Below the pieces are notes generated by a model, which did not search any database, was not told the origin of the DNA, and saw only the letters and a list, made by a program, of their open reading frames with translations. 64,000 nucleotides of DNA, taken from assembly GCF_008831285.2 (NCBI RefSeq), contig NW_022204507.1, positions 124,001 through 188,000 on the forward strand, given 5' to 3'. The position numbers were made by a program, and so were the translations under genes. This stretch comes from Nymphaea colorata. Taxonomy: Eukaryota; Streptophyta; Magnoliopsida; Nymphaeales; Nymphaeaceae. Positions 12,166 to 21,985 of this stretch are shown here, piece by piece. How positions within the stretch are numbered: position 1 is the stretch's first letter; the number at the start of each line of letters is the position of its first letter.

Positions 12166-12397
12166 CAACACTATATATGCCCAGCTATTCTTTGATCTAG
12201 GGTTACATGTTGATCGCCCTAAATCAGAGCCTCATAGAAGCAAACCCATAAACATATCTCTCTTCTTCCTCTTCTTATCTATCTGTTTCAGATGCCATCT
12301 TCTTGAGCAAGATGCCATGTGAGAATCTGCTGCTGAGACGTGGCTGAAGAGGCACTGCTGTTTCTGCTGCTTTAACATTACTCGGTTCCCAACAAAC
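12166..12397 (-). repeat. Inverted repeat arm 2 (pairs with 5341-5570)
   Basis: The reverse complement of 5341-5570 over about 230 bases, including 'aacactatat', 'ctagggttacatgttgatcg', 'tgccatcttcttgagcaaga' and 'tttaacattactc'. The two arms are 6.6 kb apart and face each other. Confidence 0.75.
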
Positions 12398-12778
12398 TTA
12401 TCATCCATAATTTGGTAGATTAATTTATGTTTCTAATCTTGTTTAATTGTGTGCTGAAATTCAAGGATTTTTCTTTCGGTGTTCATAAATGAACCATCTA
12501 GTGTGTTTATAAACACTACTTTAATAAAAATCATGCTTTAGTTCCAGACTTTCCTTCTTAAAATTAATCTTTCCATTACCACAATTTTGATGTTATGAGA
12601 GTTGTTCATTTTTATGATTAAGAATACATTATTTAAGCAATAAAAAAATATTTGTTTCCCAGAAAATTATTCTCTAAGATCATATTTATAAGGTGAGATT
12701 GTAAAGGCAAATATTTTAATAATTAATTTTGATGGGTTTGTTTTTTCCCTCTTACCCAAATGGTCTTTTTTTGCCAAC

Positions 12779-12781
<3 letters not shown>

Positions 12782-12823
<42 letters not shown>
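12782..12823. repeat. (TA)21 microsatellite
   Basis: An uninterrupted TA dinucleotide run followed by a short (GA)n stretch 'agagagagagag'. The following 12840-13037 sequence was the insertion target of the copia element. Confidence 0.95.
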
Positions 12824-12825
<2 letters not shown>

Positions 12826-13032
12826 AGAGAGAGAGATTGAGCGAGTGAGTAAATGATGACTACAGATATTTACAGTCACCCAGCCATCTAACCAATTCCA
12901 TCCATCTAATATAGATATATGGTTGAGAGAAAAACATGGATAAAATGAAGAAAACTAATATTAAATGACAAAATGTCTATCACCATTTTTTCATTGCTTT
13001 TTCCTTAACCGTCTATCATTATAGAATGAATG

Positions 13033-13037
13033 GCTTT
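13033..13037. repeat. Target site duplication GCTTT (left)
   Basis: Five bases, GCTTT, directly before the left LTR. The identical five bases follow the right LTR at 18175-18179. This marks one clean integration event of 13038-18174. Confidence 0.95.
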
Positions 13038-13201
13038 TGATAAATTTAAGAGAACTAATCTTTGATTTACATCGAAAGAATCCCTAACTCCTCTTTATAT
13101 AGACTAGAGGAGAGGGAAAAGTTACAAGAAAGTCATTAAAAGAAACATTATTACACAAGTGCCCTCTCAAGCCTAATACTGAATATAAGCACGTCTTAAC
13201 A
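13038..13201 (-). repeat. 3' LTR of the copia element
   Basis: 164 bp. On the element strand it starts TGTTAAGACGTGC and ends TTTATCA, giving the canonical TG...CA ends. It matches 18011-18174 at every base I compared. A 'tatatag' motif lies in the middle of the LTR. Confidence 0.95.
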
Positions 13202-13217
13202 CTCCCCCTCAAGTTGG
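13202..13217 (-). other. Polypurine tract of the copia element
   Basis: On the minus strand CAACTTGAGGGGGAG lies immediately before the 3' LTR. This is where plus-strand DNA synthesis would be primed. It overlaps the pol stop codon (TGA, 13209-13211). Confidence 0.9.
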
Positions 13218-14480
13218 AGCGTATATGTCAAACAAGCTCAACTTGGAACAACAACTTTGGAATGGTCCTCTTGCAAGAGCTTTAGTAAAAATATCAGCAG
13301 TTTGCCCTATAGTTGAAATATGGGAGGTACTTACAAACCCCTTTTGAATCATGTCTCTGGTATAGTGACAATCTACTTCAACATGTTTGGTTCTCTCATG
13401 GAAAGCAGGATTATTAGCAATAAACAGAGCAGCTTTGTTATCACCTAACAATTGCATAGGAAGAGGCACTTCCACAGTAAGATCCAACATCATAGATCTA
13501 ACCCACATAACTTCAGCAGTAGCCTGAGCCATAGCTCTATACTCAGATTCTGCACTTGATCTGGCAACCACTGTCTGCTTCTTACTCTTCCATGTGACCA
13601 AGTTGGATCCAATAAACACACAAAATCCAGTAGTGGATTTTCTGTCAAGGTGACATCCCGCATAATCAGCATCAACATACACAGATATAGTGAGAGATGT
13701 ACCATTTTGAAAGAAGAGTCCCATTCCTGGTGAATTTTTTAGATACCTGAGAATCATCATAGCAGCAACCCAATGGACTTTCTTGGGCTTATCCATAAAT
13801 TGACTCACTCTGCTGACAGCATAGGCAATATCAGGTCGAGTAACAGTGATATATAGGAGCTTCCCAACAATCCCTCTATATTGTCTAGCGTCAACATCTT
13901 CAGTATCATCATCATACAAGCGAGTATTGATGTCCATGGGTGTAGAGGCAGGTCGACATCCTAGCATACCTGTCTCTTGCAAAACATCAGTGACGTATTT
14001 CCTTTGGCACATGATAAGACCCTTCTGATTTCTGGCAAACTCAATACCTAGGAAATAGCGTAGCTCACCAAGATCCTTGGTGACAAAGTGTTGTCCAAGG
14101 ACGTCCTTGATGTTGGAAATCCCCTGAATATCATCCCCTGTAACAATGATATCATCAACATAGACAAGAACTATCACTGTACCTGTAGAAGTTTTCTTGA
14201 CAAAAAGGGAATGATCGGCCGAAGAACGTCTGAAGCCCTCATTCTCAATATTCTCTGATAATTTTTGGAACCAAGCTCGAGGACTTTGTTTCAGACCATA
14301 AATTGCCTTTCTCAATCTGCACACTTTCTGACACTCCCCCTCAGCAACAATCCCTGGTGGCTGCTGCATATACACTTCTTCATGTAGGTCACCATACAGA
14401 AAGGCATTTTTGACATCAAGCTGTGATAGAGACCAATTCTTGCTGACTGCAACAGCGAGAAGAACCCGTAAAGGGGCATG
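13209..14480 (-). pseudogene. copia pol, C-terminal part: reverse transcriptase and RNase H
   Basis: The open stretch downstream of the TGA at 14481. From the internal Met at 14375 it gives 388 residues: YMQQPPG and AIYGLKQSPRAWF of copia reverse transcriptase, the catalytic YVDD at about residues 72-75, YFLGIE, and RPDIAYAVSRVSQF. RNase H follows, with YVDADYAG, RKSTTGFCVF, SSAESEYRAMAQ, GDNKAALFIA, HERTKHVEVDCHY and the terminal DIFTKAL. All expected blocks are present to the C-terminus. It is translated only as part of the polyprotein, so the upstream stops make it unexpressed in the normal way. It is a well-preserved copy, consistent with recent origin. Confidence 0.9.
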
Positions 14481-15163
14481 TCATGCCACAGGAGAGAAGG
14501 TATCATAATAATCAACCCCATAAGTCTGAGTATAGCCTTTAGCAACCAGGCGAGCCTTATATCTCTCAATGCTGCCATCTGCTCTGTATTTAACAGTAAA
14601 TACCCATCTGCAACCAACAATAGCTGCATCAGATGAAGGAGTAACTAGTGTCCAGGTGCCTCTAGACTGAAGAGCATCCATCTCTTCTTGCATTGCTGCG
14701 GCCCATTTGGGATCAGAAAGAGCGTCCATGGGAGTCTGTGGAAGAGCTACAGCCGACAGTCCCTTGACAAACTGTCGGTAAGTAGGAGTGAGTCTAGCCA
14801 TGGATAAATGACCAGAGAGAGGATGCAAAGTGCAACTGCGTTTGCCTTTCCTTTGAGCAATGGGCATATCAAGTTCATTAATATGAGGACCAGGAGCATG
14901 CTCTGGAGAGTCCCCTGTGTCATCATCACATAAAGAATTGTCAGCAGGATTTGTGTGTTCAGAAAGTACCTTGGGCATGCTGGGTGAAGGCACAGGAGCA
15001 CAGTGGGCAGGTTGAACAGGTTTAGTGCGACGTTGGTAGATAGCCCCAAAACGCGAAGCAACGGGTTGTGGATAACTCATGAGAGGTAAAGGAAGGTGGA
15101 CTTCATCACTAAATTCAGGCACCCTTAATTGAGTTCCATTTGGAGAGAAATAAGAGGTTGACT
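14481..15163 (-). pseudogene. copia pol, integrase C-terminal/linker and N-terminal reverse transcriptase
   Basis: The open frame between the frameshift near 15165 and the TGA at 14481-14483. It holds a Pro/Ser-rich linker ([14 protein letters not shown]), then the start of reverse transcriptase: [41 protein letters not shown] and YYDTFSPVA. The stop falls straight after DTFSPVA, inside the conserved reverse transcriptase fold. The frame continues unchanged on the other side of the stop, so a single base substitution is the simplest cause. The previous segment (15170-16996) is in another frame. Confidence 0.85.
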
Positions 15164-16996
15164 CAAAAATGTAACATCAGCACTCACATAATATCGACGA
15201 GTAGAAGGATCATAACAGCGATATCCCTTTTGAGTGCGGGAATAACCAACAAAGATCGTTTTGATAGCCCGAGGGGATAACTTATCTCTCCCAGGACCAA
15301 GCAACTGAACAAAGGCAACACATCCAAAAATACGAGGTGCAACAAAAAACAATTCTCTGTCAGGAAAAATAGCAGAGAAAGGAATAAGATCTCCCAACAC
15401 AGATGACGGCATGCGATTAATAAGATAGCATGCTGTAAGAACAGCATCTCCCCAATAAGAATGAGGAACATGGCTGTGTATGATAATGGTTCTGGCGACA
15501 TCAAGAATATGGCGGTGTTTTCTTTCAGCAACCCCATTTTGTTGAGAGGTATAGGCACAAGAAGTTTGGTGAATGATACCCTTATCCCTGAAAAATTGTT
15601 CTAAAGAGGAAGCACAGAACTCAAGAGCATTGTCAGAGCGCACAATCTTGACACAAGTATCAAACTGAGTCAGAATTTCATTGATAAAATTTTTGATTAC
15701 ATGACCCGCTTCAGATTTGTGTTTCATAAGAAAAACCCAACTAACACGACTGTAATCATCAACAACAACAAGATAATACCGATGACCCTGAAGGTCAGGA
15801 GTACGACTCGGGCCCCAAACATCAAAATGAAGTAACTCAAACACAGAGTGGCTACTTCTACTGGACCGCGGAGGAAAGGATGACCGATGGTGTTTGCCTA
15901 ACTGACAAGACTCACATTGAAAAGACGACTTATGAGACAGCTGAGGGAGAACATGCAGCAGTTTCTGAAACGGGAGATGTCCAAAACGTAAATGCCAAGT
16001 ATAAGCCAAGGATGAGGACGACCCCGACGAGGTAGATCCAGCAAAGGGAAAGGAATGCACTAGCCTGTAGAGACCTCCCTGTTCACTGCCACTACCAATC
16101 ACCCTGCCCGTCAGTATATCCTGAAACACAAGAGAGGAAGAGTCAAATATAGTACGACAATTTAATTCTCTGGTAATCTGACTGATAGAAAGTAGGCTAT
16201 GGGGGAATTCTGGTGCATGAAGAACGTGCTGCAGTGGCAATGATGAAGTAAGTTGGACCTCTCCATGTCCAACAACTGGTGAATATTTTCCATCTGCTAG
16301 AATAACCGAACGACCCGGTGGAGTAGGGACGTAAGAGGTGAATTGCGCCTTATCCCCACAAAGATGTGTCGATGCACCAGAATCAATAAGCCAATCTGTA
16401 GTGTCAGTAGCAGAGCAGACTGTACAGGCAGAATACATACCAGATGAAGAAGCACTCGCAGCGGTAGGAACAGTAGAAGTGGTCGGACCAGGGGCTTGAT
16501 GGGCGCTGTCACCAATCAAGTTCCTCAACTGAGAGAGAATGTCATCTACATGCAGCTCACTAGAGGAGGCAGTGTGCTGAGACTTAGGCTGCTCAGGAGA
16601 ATCAGTAGATACAGTCTGATTTGCAAAAGCTGGACGGCGCGAAGGGGTATTGCCACGACCACGGCCCCCTCGTCCTCTGGCAAAAAAGGGTCCACCTCTG
16701 CCACGAGTAGCCAGCATAGCAGAAGTGGTATCTGGAACAGTCGATGCAGAGATCGAAATTCTGCTGAGCCTACTGTAAGCCTCATCAATAGGAGGAATCG
16801 ATGGACTAGTAAGCATTTGGTTCTTTGCGGATTCATAAACAGAGTCTAAACCAGAAAGAAAGACCCCTACCATAAGCATATCTCTGTATGCCTTTTGTTG
16901 TTCACACTTGCACGCGGGAAAGTAGCTATTAAGTCTCTCAAACATGGACTTGAGACTAGAATAATAAGTGTGAAGAGGTCAGCCATCTTGTCGCAT
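15125..16996 (-). pseudogene. copia gag C-terminus, protease and integrase
   Basis: From the internal Met at 16945 this reads 606 residues. The Gag C-terminal part is followed by an RG-rich tract (RGRGG, ARGRGGRGRG, about residues 81-98). Protease has WLIDSGAS at about 185-192. The integrase zinc site is H318-x4-H323 with C344-x2-C347. The catalytic core has D375 (HFDVWGP), D438 (RSDNALEF) and E474 (NGVAERKHR), a DX35E spacing. No CCHC knuckle is visible between Gag and protease, which is unusual for the family. A one-base shift in a T run near 15165-15169 throws the end out of frame, and two stops cut it off from the Gag start upstream. Confidence 0.9.
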
Positions 16997-17383
16997 CTAA
17001 TGAATATCATGATGAAGCTGCATAATGCGCGTTTCATTTCTTGCCTGTGAATACATGGCAGCAAGGGAATCCCACATATCCTTTGCACTGTCCTTGTGCA
17101 AGACTTCATTTGCAATTTCTTGAGAGAGAGTACCAACAATCCATACCATAACCAACGAATTATCTTTAAACCAAGTAGTATATTTTCCTACCTTCTGTAC
17201 TGGCTCGGGCTCCAATATGAGATGTTCCTTCTCATGAGCGATCAAGGTTCTTTTTACTTGCATGGCCCACATCTCGTAATTACCCCCATCCATTTTGGTG
17301 ATAATGCTGGAAAATGGGGAACTCTTCATCTCTCCCGACGATACAAAGGAAGAGGTATTAGCGCCACTGCTAATTTCAGACAT
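16997..17383 (-). pseudogene. copia gag, N-terminal part
   Basis: A 128-residue frame beginning MSEISSGANTSSFVSSG. It contains KMDGGNYEMWAMQVKRTL, WFKDNSLVMVWIVGTL and DSAKDMWDSLAAMYS, the pattern of the copia-type Gag (UBN2/retrotran_gag) domain that builds the virus-like particle. It ends at TAG 16997-16999. A second in-frame stop (TGA, 16979-16981) follows six codons later, and then the frame continues into 15125-16978. Each stop could arise from one C-to-T change. The start was chosen because it is the first Met before the family's conserved block. Confidence 0.9.
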
Positions 17384-17998
17384 CTCTCAACACAAAGGAG
17401 GAAACCGAGCCACGGAATAGGAAGTGCAGGCAAAAAGAATACAATCACATATCGAAAGACAACATGCTGATCATGAAGCAATATGCAGTTAACGCATGTA
17501 GCAATCCATAAGTCTGATCGGCTGGAAGAGGCAACAGCAGAGCTGAACGAAGAGAGATACCAGAGACGACGCTGAGAAGAAAATCAACGTGCAGAACCAC
17601 GGGCAGAGCAGCGGCGGAGCAGCGTGCAGCGGAGGAGCAGCGTGCAGAGCAGCGGCGGAGCAGCATGCAGCGGAAAGACGCTGAGAGGAAAATCAGCATG
17701 CAGGCAGAGCAGCAGCGGTGGGAATGAGGTCAGGCGGCAGGCGGCGGCGAAGATGATAGGCGACGCAGCAACGGGCACAGGCGTTCAGTCTGCTGGGCAG
17801 AGCAACGGCAGAGTGCACACGCGGCGGCGGCGCAGGCGGACGGGCGCAGGCAGACGGCGGACTGAGGGACGGCAGACAGCAGACAGGCAGGGCGACGCGG
17901 GGCAGCAGGGATGGGTCGGGCGGCGGCAGCTGACGCCGATCAGGCGGCGGCTGGCGCCGCTCAGTCGGCGACAACCCGCTGAGGAGGAGACGGCTGGA
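17384..17998 (-). other. GC-rich repetitive leader of the copia element
   Basis: About 615 bases lie between the primer site and the gag start. They are strongly GC-rich compared with the AT-rich surroundings. Short imperfect repeats of the type GCAGCGGCGGAGCAGCGTGC recur at about 17605-17675, followed by GGCGG/GGCAG-rich sequence to 17995. The leader is where packaging and dimerisation signals would lie. ORFs on both strands here appear to be by-products of the composition. Confidence 0.8.
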
Positions 17999-18010
17999 GC
18001 TCTGATACCA
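17999..18010 (-). other. Primer binding site (tRNA-iMet type)
   Basis: On the minus strand TGGTATCAGAGC follows directly after the 5' LTR end. It is complementary to the 3' end of plant initiator methionine tRNA, the usual primer for copia reverse transcription. Confidence 0.95.
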
Positions 18011-18174
18011 TGATAAATTTAAGAGAACTAATCTTTGATTTACATCGAAAGAATCCCTAACTCCTCTTTATATAGACTAGAGGAGAGGGAAAAGTTACAA
18101 GAAAGTCATTAAAAGAAACATTATTACACAAGTGCCCTCTCAAGCCTAATACTGAATATAAGCACGTCTTAACA
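18011..18174 (-). repeat. 5' LTR of the copia element
   Basis: 164 bp, the same as 13038-13201 by eye, with TG...CA ends on the element strand. It would carry the element promoter. Confidence 0.95.
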
Positions 18175-18179
18175 GCTTT
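18175..18179. repeat. Target site duplication GCTTT (right)
   Basis: The exact copy of 13033-13037, directly after the 5' LTR. Confidence 0.95.
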
Positions 18180-18471
18180 GCTTAAATGAAGATGACTCTA
18201 AAAAGTCAGAGTCACCATTCAATTCTCTTATATATAACATTTTCATAGAAACAATGCACTTTTTGTTTTTGAAACCCAAATAAAAGTGTGATTCACTTAC
18301 CAAAAGTTAGTTACGTGCACAGCGCACAGCCCTTTAAAAAAAGTCAAGTGTACCTTGGCCCACTTGTATTCGGCCCCTCGCCCACATTTGGGGGTACTTG
18401 GCATGCACAAGAGCCTATGCACAGTGCGTTTGTGCAATGGTTTGTCAATATAACCAGATTTGCTCGCTTAC

Positions 18472-18575
18472 CTACACAATCCTAGTGCTGGGTGGGGCAC
18501 CTCCTCCAGGATAGTCAATAACTATTGAAGGATCTTGCCTGCAGATGTCATCCTTGGTATTGAGATTGACATGAA
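18472..18575 (-). CDS. Exon-like segment of putative small secreted peptide, copy 2
   Basis: 104 bases bounded by TTTTGCAG and GTAAGCG on the minus strand. The frame reads VHVNLNTKDD, then DPSIVIDYPGGGAPP, then STRIV, and a TAG occurs at the last codon before the donor-like site. Copy 1 (5851-5954) differs by few residues and reads TTG there. Preservation of the DY...PGGGAPP part between two diverged copies argues that this frame was once coding. In this copy the same frame stays open upstream for 89 residues in all, but that upstream part looks like a shadow of the Ser-rich ORF. Confidence 0.35.
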
Positions 18576-18794
18576 CTGCAAAAGAGGTCCGCAAAAGTAC
18601 TTGACCCCACCGGTAGTGATAGATATTGAACAACAAGAAGAAGAAGATGAAGGAGAATTCACAAGGTGAAATGGTGATGGCAAAGGTGATGCAGATATGG
18701 TAGCAGCTAGGTGGAGACCAGTAACACATAATAGAGTGCACAGATAGATGATGATACCAGTTAACTCCATCGACTGCGCTTCGTTGTTATGCAT
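18522..18794 (-). CDS. Signal-peptide-like small ORF, copy 2
   Basis: A 90-residue ORF starting MHNNEAQSMELTGIIIYL. It shares the hydrophobic segment (about residues 10-32) and the ASPLPSPFHLVNSPSSSSS run with 5951-6172. It reads past the acceptor-like TTTTGCAG in the wrong frame for the PGGGAPP segment and ends SAGKILQ. A 1.1-kb insertion starts about 40 bases upstream of its ATG. It may be a duplicated and promoter-less copy of the 5.9-kb locus. Confidence 0.3.
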   Translation of the reverse strand: MHNNEAQSMELTGIIIYLCTLLCVTGLHLAATISASPLPSPFHLVNSPSSSSSCCSISITTGGVKYFCGPLLQFMSISIPRMTSAGKILQ

Positions 18795-18831
18795 GGTTTG
18801 CAGTGAACAAGTTATGGTCCCTGTTCAATAT

Positions 18832-19054
18832 TTGCTAGCCTAAATCCCTTCTAGCCAGCTGTTGTCTATCCAACCACAGCGGTTGTGTTGTGTTTTGTGC
18901 ATGTATATATATATACATGTAAAGCTAACCGTCAACCGCTTTGCACGTTTAATGCATGATGTCAATACCACAAAAACTGCGGGTGCTTTCATGTCAAGGG
19001 GCCTTTGCTTTGACACTGTCAGAGAGGCCACCTATCAAGGGAAATAAGAATGGC

Positions 19055-19098
<44 letters not shown>

Positions 19099-19955
19099 TG
19101 ATATATAAAATTGTCATTTTAATCAACCTAGTTAATATATATGCAACTCTTTCTCAATAGTGCCCGCAGTTTTTGTGGTGCCAAGGGGCCTGAGGTTGGT
19201 GGTTAAGTTTTTGCTCACCTGAACATATGCATACTACTACATATATACATATATATATATGGTGGTGCCAATATCGTTCTTTGAATCGCACTACTCAAAT
19301 ATGCCAAAATCAATTTTTGAGACCGACAAGTTCACCGCCTGTTAGTTAATGTTGGTTTTTTGTTTAAAGAATATTATTTTAAAGGTTATTTGCTTTTATT
19401 TCATATGCTTATTCATTTATACCTTTTTCTGATTCACAAATTGAAGCGATCGAGTGAGCTGCCTGACCAATTCTATTCTTTTTTGGTCGATTTCCACCGT
19501 GAAATATGAACACTTAATTAAGTGCGTTGCAGAGCCACATAACGAATGGGTATGGATTGGTTTGCCTTGCAATCCAAAAATCCCCATCGGTTCCACAAGC
19601 ATAGAAGAATGCTGATGTTCTTGCAGTACTTGTTGAATTCGGATGGATTTTACAATTGCTAAATTCTTATGAATCTTCATGACAGCCGAACGCCTCCGGA
19701 ACAAAGAAAGAAAGAAAAAAGTCATAGAGACATACCAATTTAGTGTCATAATTCCTAATTAATTACACGAAGAGCAGATTGGGGGGCACGAATATGACAA
19801 AATTAATGTTGAAATATTTAAAATTAGAAAACTTCTTTTTGATTGGTAAATGAAAAGAAGTCATGTCCACAGCAGCTATTATAAAATATAACATTGGATT
19901 CATTCCACCAAGAATGATGTAGTTTAGTTGACGAATATTCATCAAACCCAAGCCT
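18832..19955. mobile_element. 1.1-kb insertion absent from duplication copy 1
   Basis: This is present only in the second copy of duplication 2. It holds a short inverted repeat (ACCACAAAAACTGCGGGTGC at 18968-18987 against GTGCCCGCAGTTTTTGTGGT at 19161-19180), a (TA)n run at 19064-19095, and a minus-strand ORF at 19417-19749 that I do not recognise. I could not define clean termini or a target duplication, so the class is open. Confidence 0.45.
19064..19095. repeat. (TA)n microsatellite
   Basis: An uninterrupted TA run inside the 1.1-kb insertion. Confidence 0.95.
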
Positions 19956-20525
19956 CAGTTGGGTCTTTTACCTGAAAAACAAAAATTTATTATGATTTGT
20001 GTAGGCATTTTCTTTCTATGCGATGGTTCGCTAGTTTTTTAATGTAATTTCTTGTTTTCTCATAACATGTCAACCAATCCATATCATATCTCAAAATGTT
20101 TCTACTTACCGGCTCTAGCGCTTAGTTTATTTTACCCACAAGTTCAGGTGATCTAACGTTTTAATATTGCAGTTTGTTTCAAGGCCCATATCCACACGAT
20201 AGAGATCTTGCTATGCCAACAAGAATAATAATCTCTGCCTTGGCAGTGTTTTATATTGGAAAACTAATTAAGCACCTGTTCTGTGTTTGTTGCTCCCAGG
20301 TGGAATGAACAATATCAACAACTAAGAATCCAGAGATTATGATTTTAATCATAGAGTTAATCATTTGACTGGGAATGTCATGAATATGAAGCTAAGTAGT
20401 ATATCTTTGAAAAGATAGTCGGAATCAATTTGGATCATTGCACATTCCTGCAAAAGTAAAGTCTTTTGAAAAAATCCATAATTGCAGGCAGGTTCAGAGG
20501 TTGGAAACCTTGTTTCTCTTGCATG

Positions 20526-21649
20526 AACAGTTTTTAAAGAATAAAGAAATAATATTCCAAAATTCAAAGATATACATTAATTGGAAAAAGGAAAATAGTA
20601 ACGTCATGCCAACGACAAGTTCAAGTGCATGGGTAGCATCTTTGTGTGACATGAGTTGAATCAAACAGTGTGTATTCATGGACTACGTATGTTAGTGGTC
20701 GATCACATGCTTTTCTAACACCTCGCCCTTGCTCAAGGTTTCCTCATGCTTGAATTTTATTTTCTGTGTGTTTTGCAATTCATGACTACCACAAGAAAAA
20801 CACTCTACTAATGCCCAAAAAACATCAATCAAAAATACCGGAATCTTTTGTAATTGATGGCAGAATCTATCAAGCTCATAATGGTTCAAGGAGACATGTT
20901 ACCTCTGGGCTGGAAAGTACAATCTTTCTAGCTATATATTTATCATGTATACTCTTTCCTGTTATTATTTAGTGGACACAACAAATAACTAGATATATCG
21001 TTACACATTCACTGCTATCAGATTAAAATGTGGAACACTGAACGATATACTTGAGCACGTAAAGACACAACAAAGTTTGAAAAGTTCAGATTTTCACAAG
21101 ATTTACAATGAAATTTGAGCAACACTTGTTTATAGAAAATTTGGACCTCAGATAATTTTAATTTCTCTAGATCCAAATCTGAACAATAATTTGTGTGGAC
21201 AAAATCTGGCAGGGTCTCGGTGTCCCAAAAAATTCTAACAACACATTGGTAGAATCCCGTTATCAAAATCGTGAATTTCATCAGGCAACACACTTAATAA
21301 TAGACCACTATTATTCATAAAGCGCCTGCAAAGTAACACAATACTTAAGTGGACTTACTGAGCTTCAATTGCTAAGCATGTTACCCACGAGCATCCCACC
21401 TTCACATGGTGCGCACACTAACTCAACGACTTCACTAGTTCTCAAAGTGAGCACACAAGCACCTTCACATTCAGTTTCACTAACCTGAGACTCAATCCAC
21501 ACTAGAATGACCAGCACCCTACTTGTAGTGAGAAGTTGTCGGTGGTGGAAAGCAAGAGAGAACACGAGTTCTCTCGACTCTTCTAAAGAGTCAGTGATGA
21601 ACTGCTACAATTTCCCACTCATTACTGTCTCTTTACTTAACTTGGTGAA
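20526..21649. other. Intergenic stretch, possible LTR remnant at its end
   Basis: 20693-20830 resembles 61-200. The 21360-21640 part ('agcacacaagcaccttcac', 'cactagaatgaccagcac') lies just downstream of the copia pol remnant in that element's reading direction, so it may be its decayed 3' LTR. I found no matching second LTR. Confidence 0.35.
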
Positions 21650-21985
21650 TGACTGCACTAGCTGCCCCTTGGTGAATATATGAGCAAGCAGATCTCCTAA
21701 AGCAATTTATAACTATATCTCAACTCTCAGCACCTTTTCTCTGATATAGTAATGTTGCACTTCTATATGTTTTGTTCGAGCAAAGAAGATGAGATTCTCT
21801 CCAAGTCTAATATTACCTTCAGTATCTCAGTAGAGTCCCACTATATAATCTACATCTTGTTTAATGTCTTCCAGCTATGGCATTAGTCAAATACATTTTG
21901 GTGTTGCTTAAGATGCTGCTATATATTCTGTTTCTGTTGTGGACAATGAAACAGGCCATCAAATGGCCCCTAGAGTTTTTTCTGG
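21650..21985 (-). pseudogene. copia pol remnant (RNase H C-terminus)
   Basis: On the minus strand, in more than one frame, the residues STTETEYIAAS, then GENLIFFARTKHIEVQHYYI, REKV and a decayed DLLAHIFTK can be read. These match the end of copia RNase H (S-E-Y-A, H-RTKHIEV-Y-REK, IFTK). Several stops and frame changes interrupt it. It is an old fragment unrelated in sequence age to the intact-length element at 13-18 kb. The rest of that element is not recognisable here. Confidence 0.75.

Larger units (their letters stand above)
13038..18174 (-). mobile_element. Full-length Ty1/copia LTR retrotransposon
   Basis: A 5137-bp element on the minus strand. Both LTRs are 164 bp and look identical by eye. 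The primer site TGGTATCAGAGC (17999-18010), a purine tract next to the 3' LTR (13202-13217) and the GCTTT duplications make the boundaries secure. Internal order from the 5' end: a GC-rich leader, Gag, protease, integrase, reverse transcriptase, RNase H. The domain order PR-IN-RT-RH is that of Ty1/copia. Short LTRs and a length near 5 kb fit the Ale/Retrofit-type group, which is inference. Coding is broken by stops at 16997-16999, 16979-16981 and 14481-14483 and by a frameshift near 15165, so it cannot encode its own polyprotein. Identical LTRs point to recent insertion, possibly with proteins from a related copy. Confidence 0.97.
18314..20525. repeat. Segmental duplication 2, copy 2 (interrupted)
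   Basis: A direct repeat of 5695-6800 at roughly 93-95 percent by eye. The match is split by about 1.1 kb of unrelated sequence, about 18832-19955, inserted between 'tcaatatttgc' and 'cagttgggtctttt'. The insertion falls just upstream of the start of the minus-strand ORF at 18794, so this copy has lost its original upstream region. Confidence 0.8.

Noticed and set aside
14747-15558. Other minus-strand ORFs in the copia pol region
   Set aside because: They are out-of-frame shadows of the polyprotein and contain no domain.
16496-16849. 117-residue plus-strand ORF
   Set aside because: It is a shadow of the copia gag-pol frame on the other strand.
17624-18013. 129-residue plus-strand ORF
   Set aside because: It is antisense to the GC-rich leader of the copia element, and its Arg/Gly/Gln-rich composition follows from the repeats.
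13038-18174. Ty3/gypsy assignment
   Set aside because: Integrase lies before reverse transcriptase, which is the copia order.
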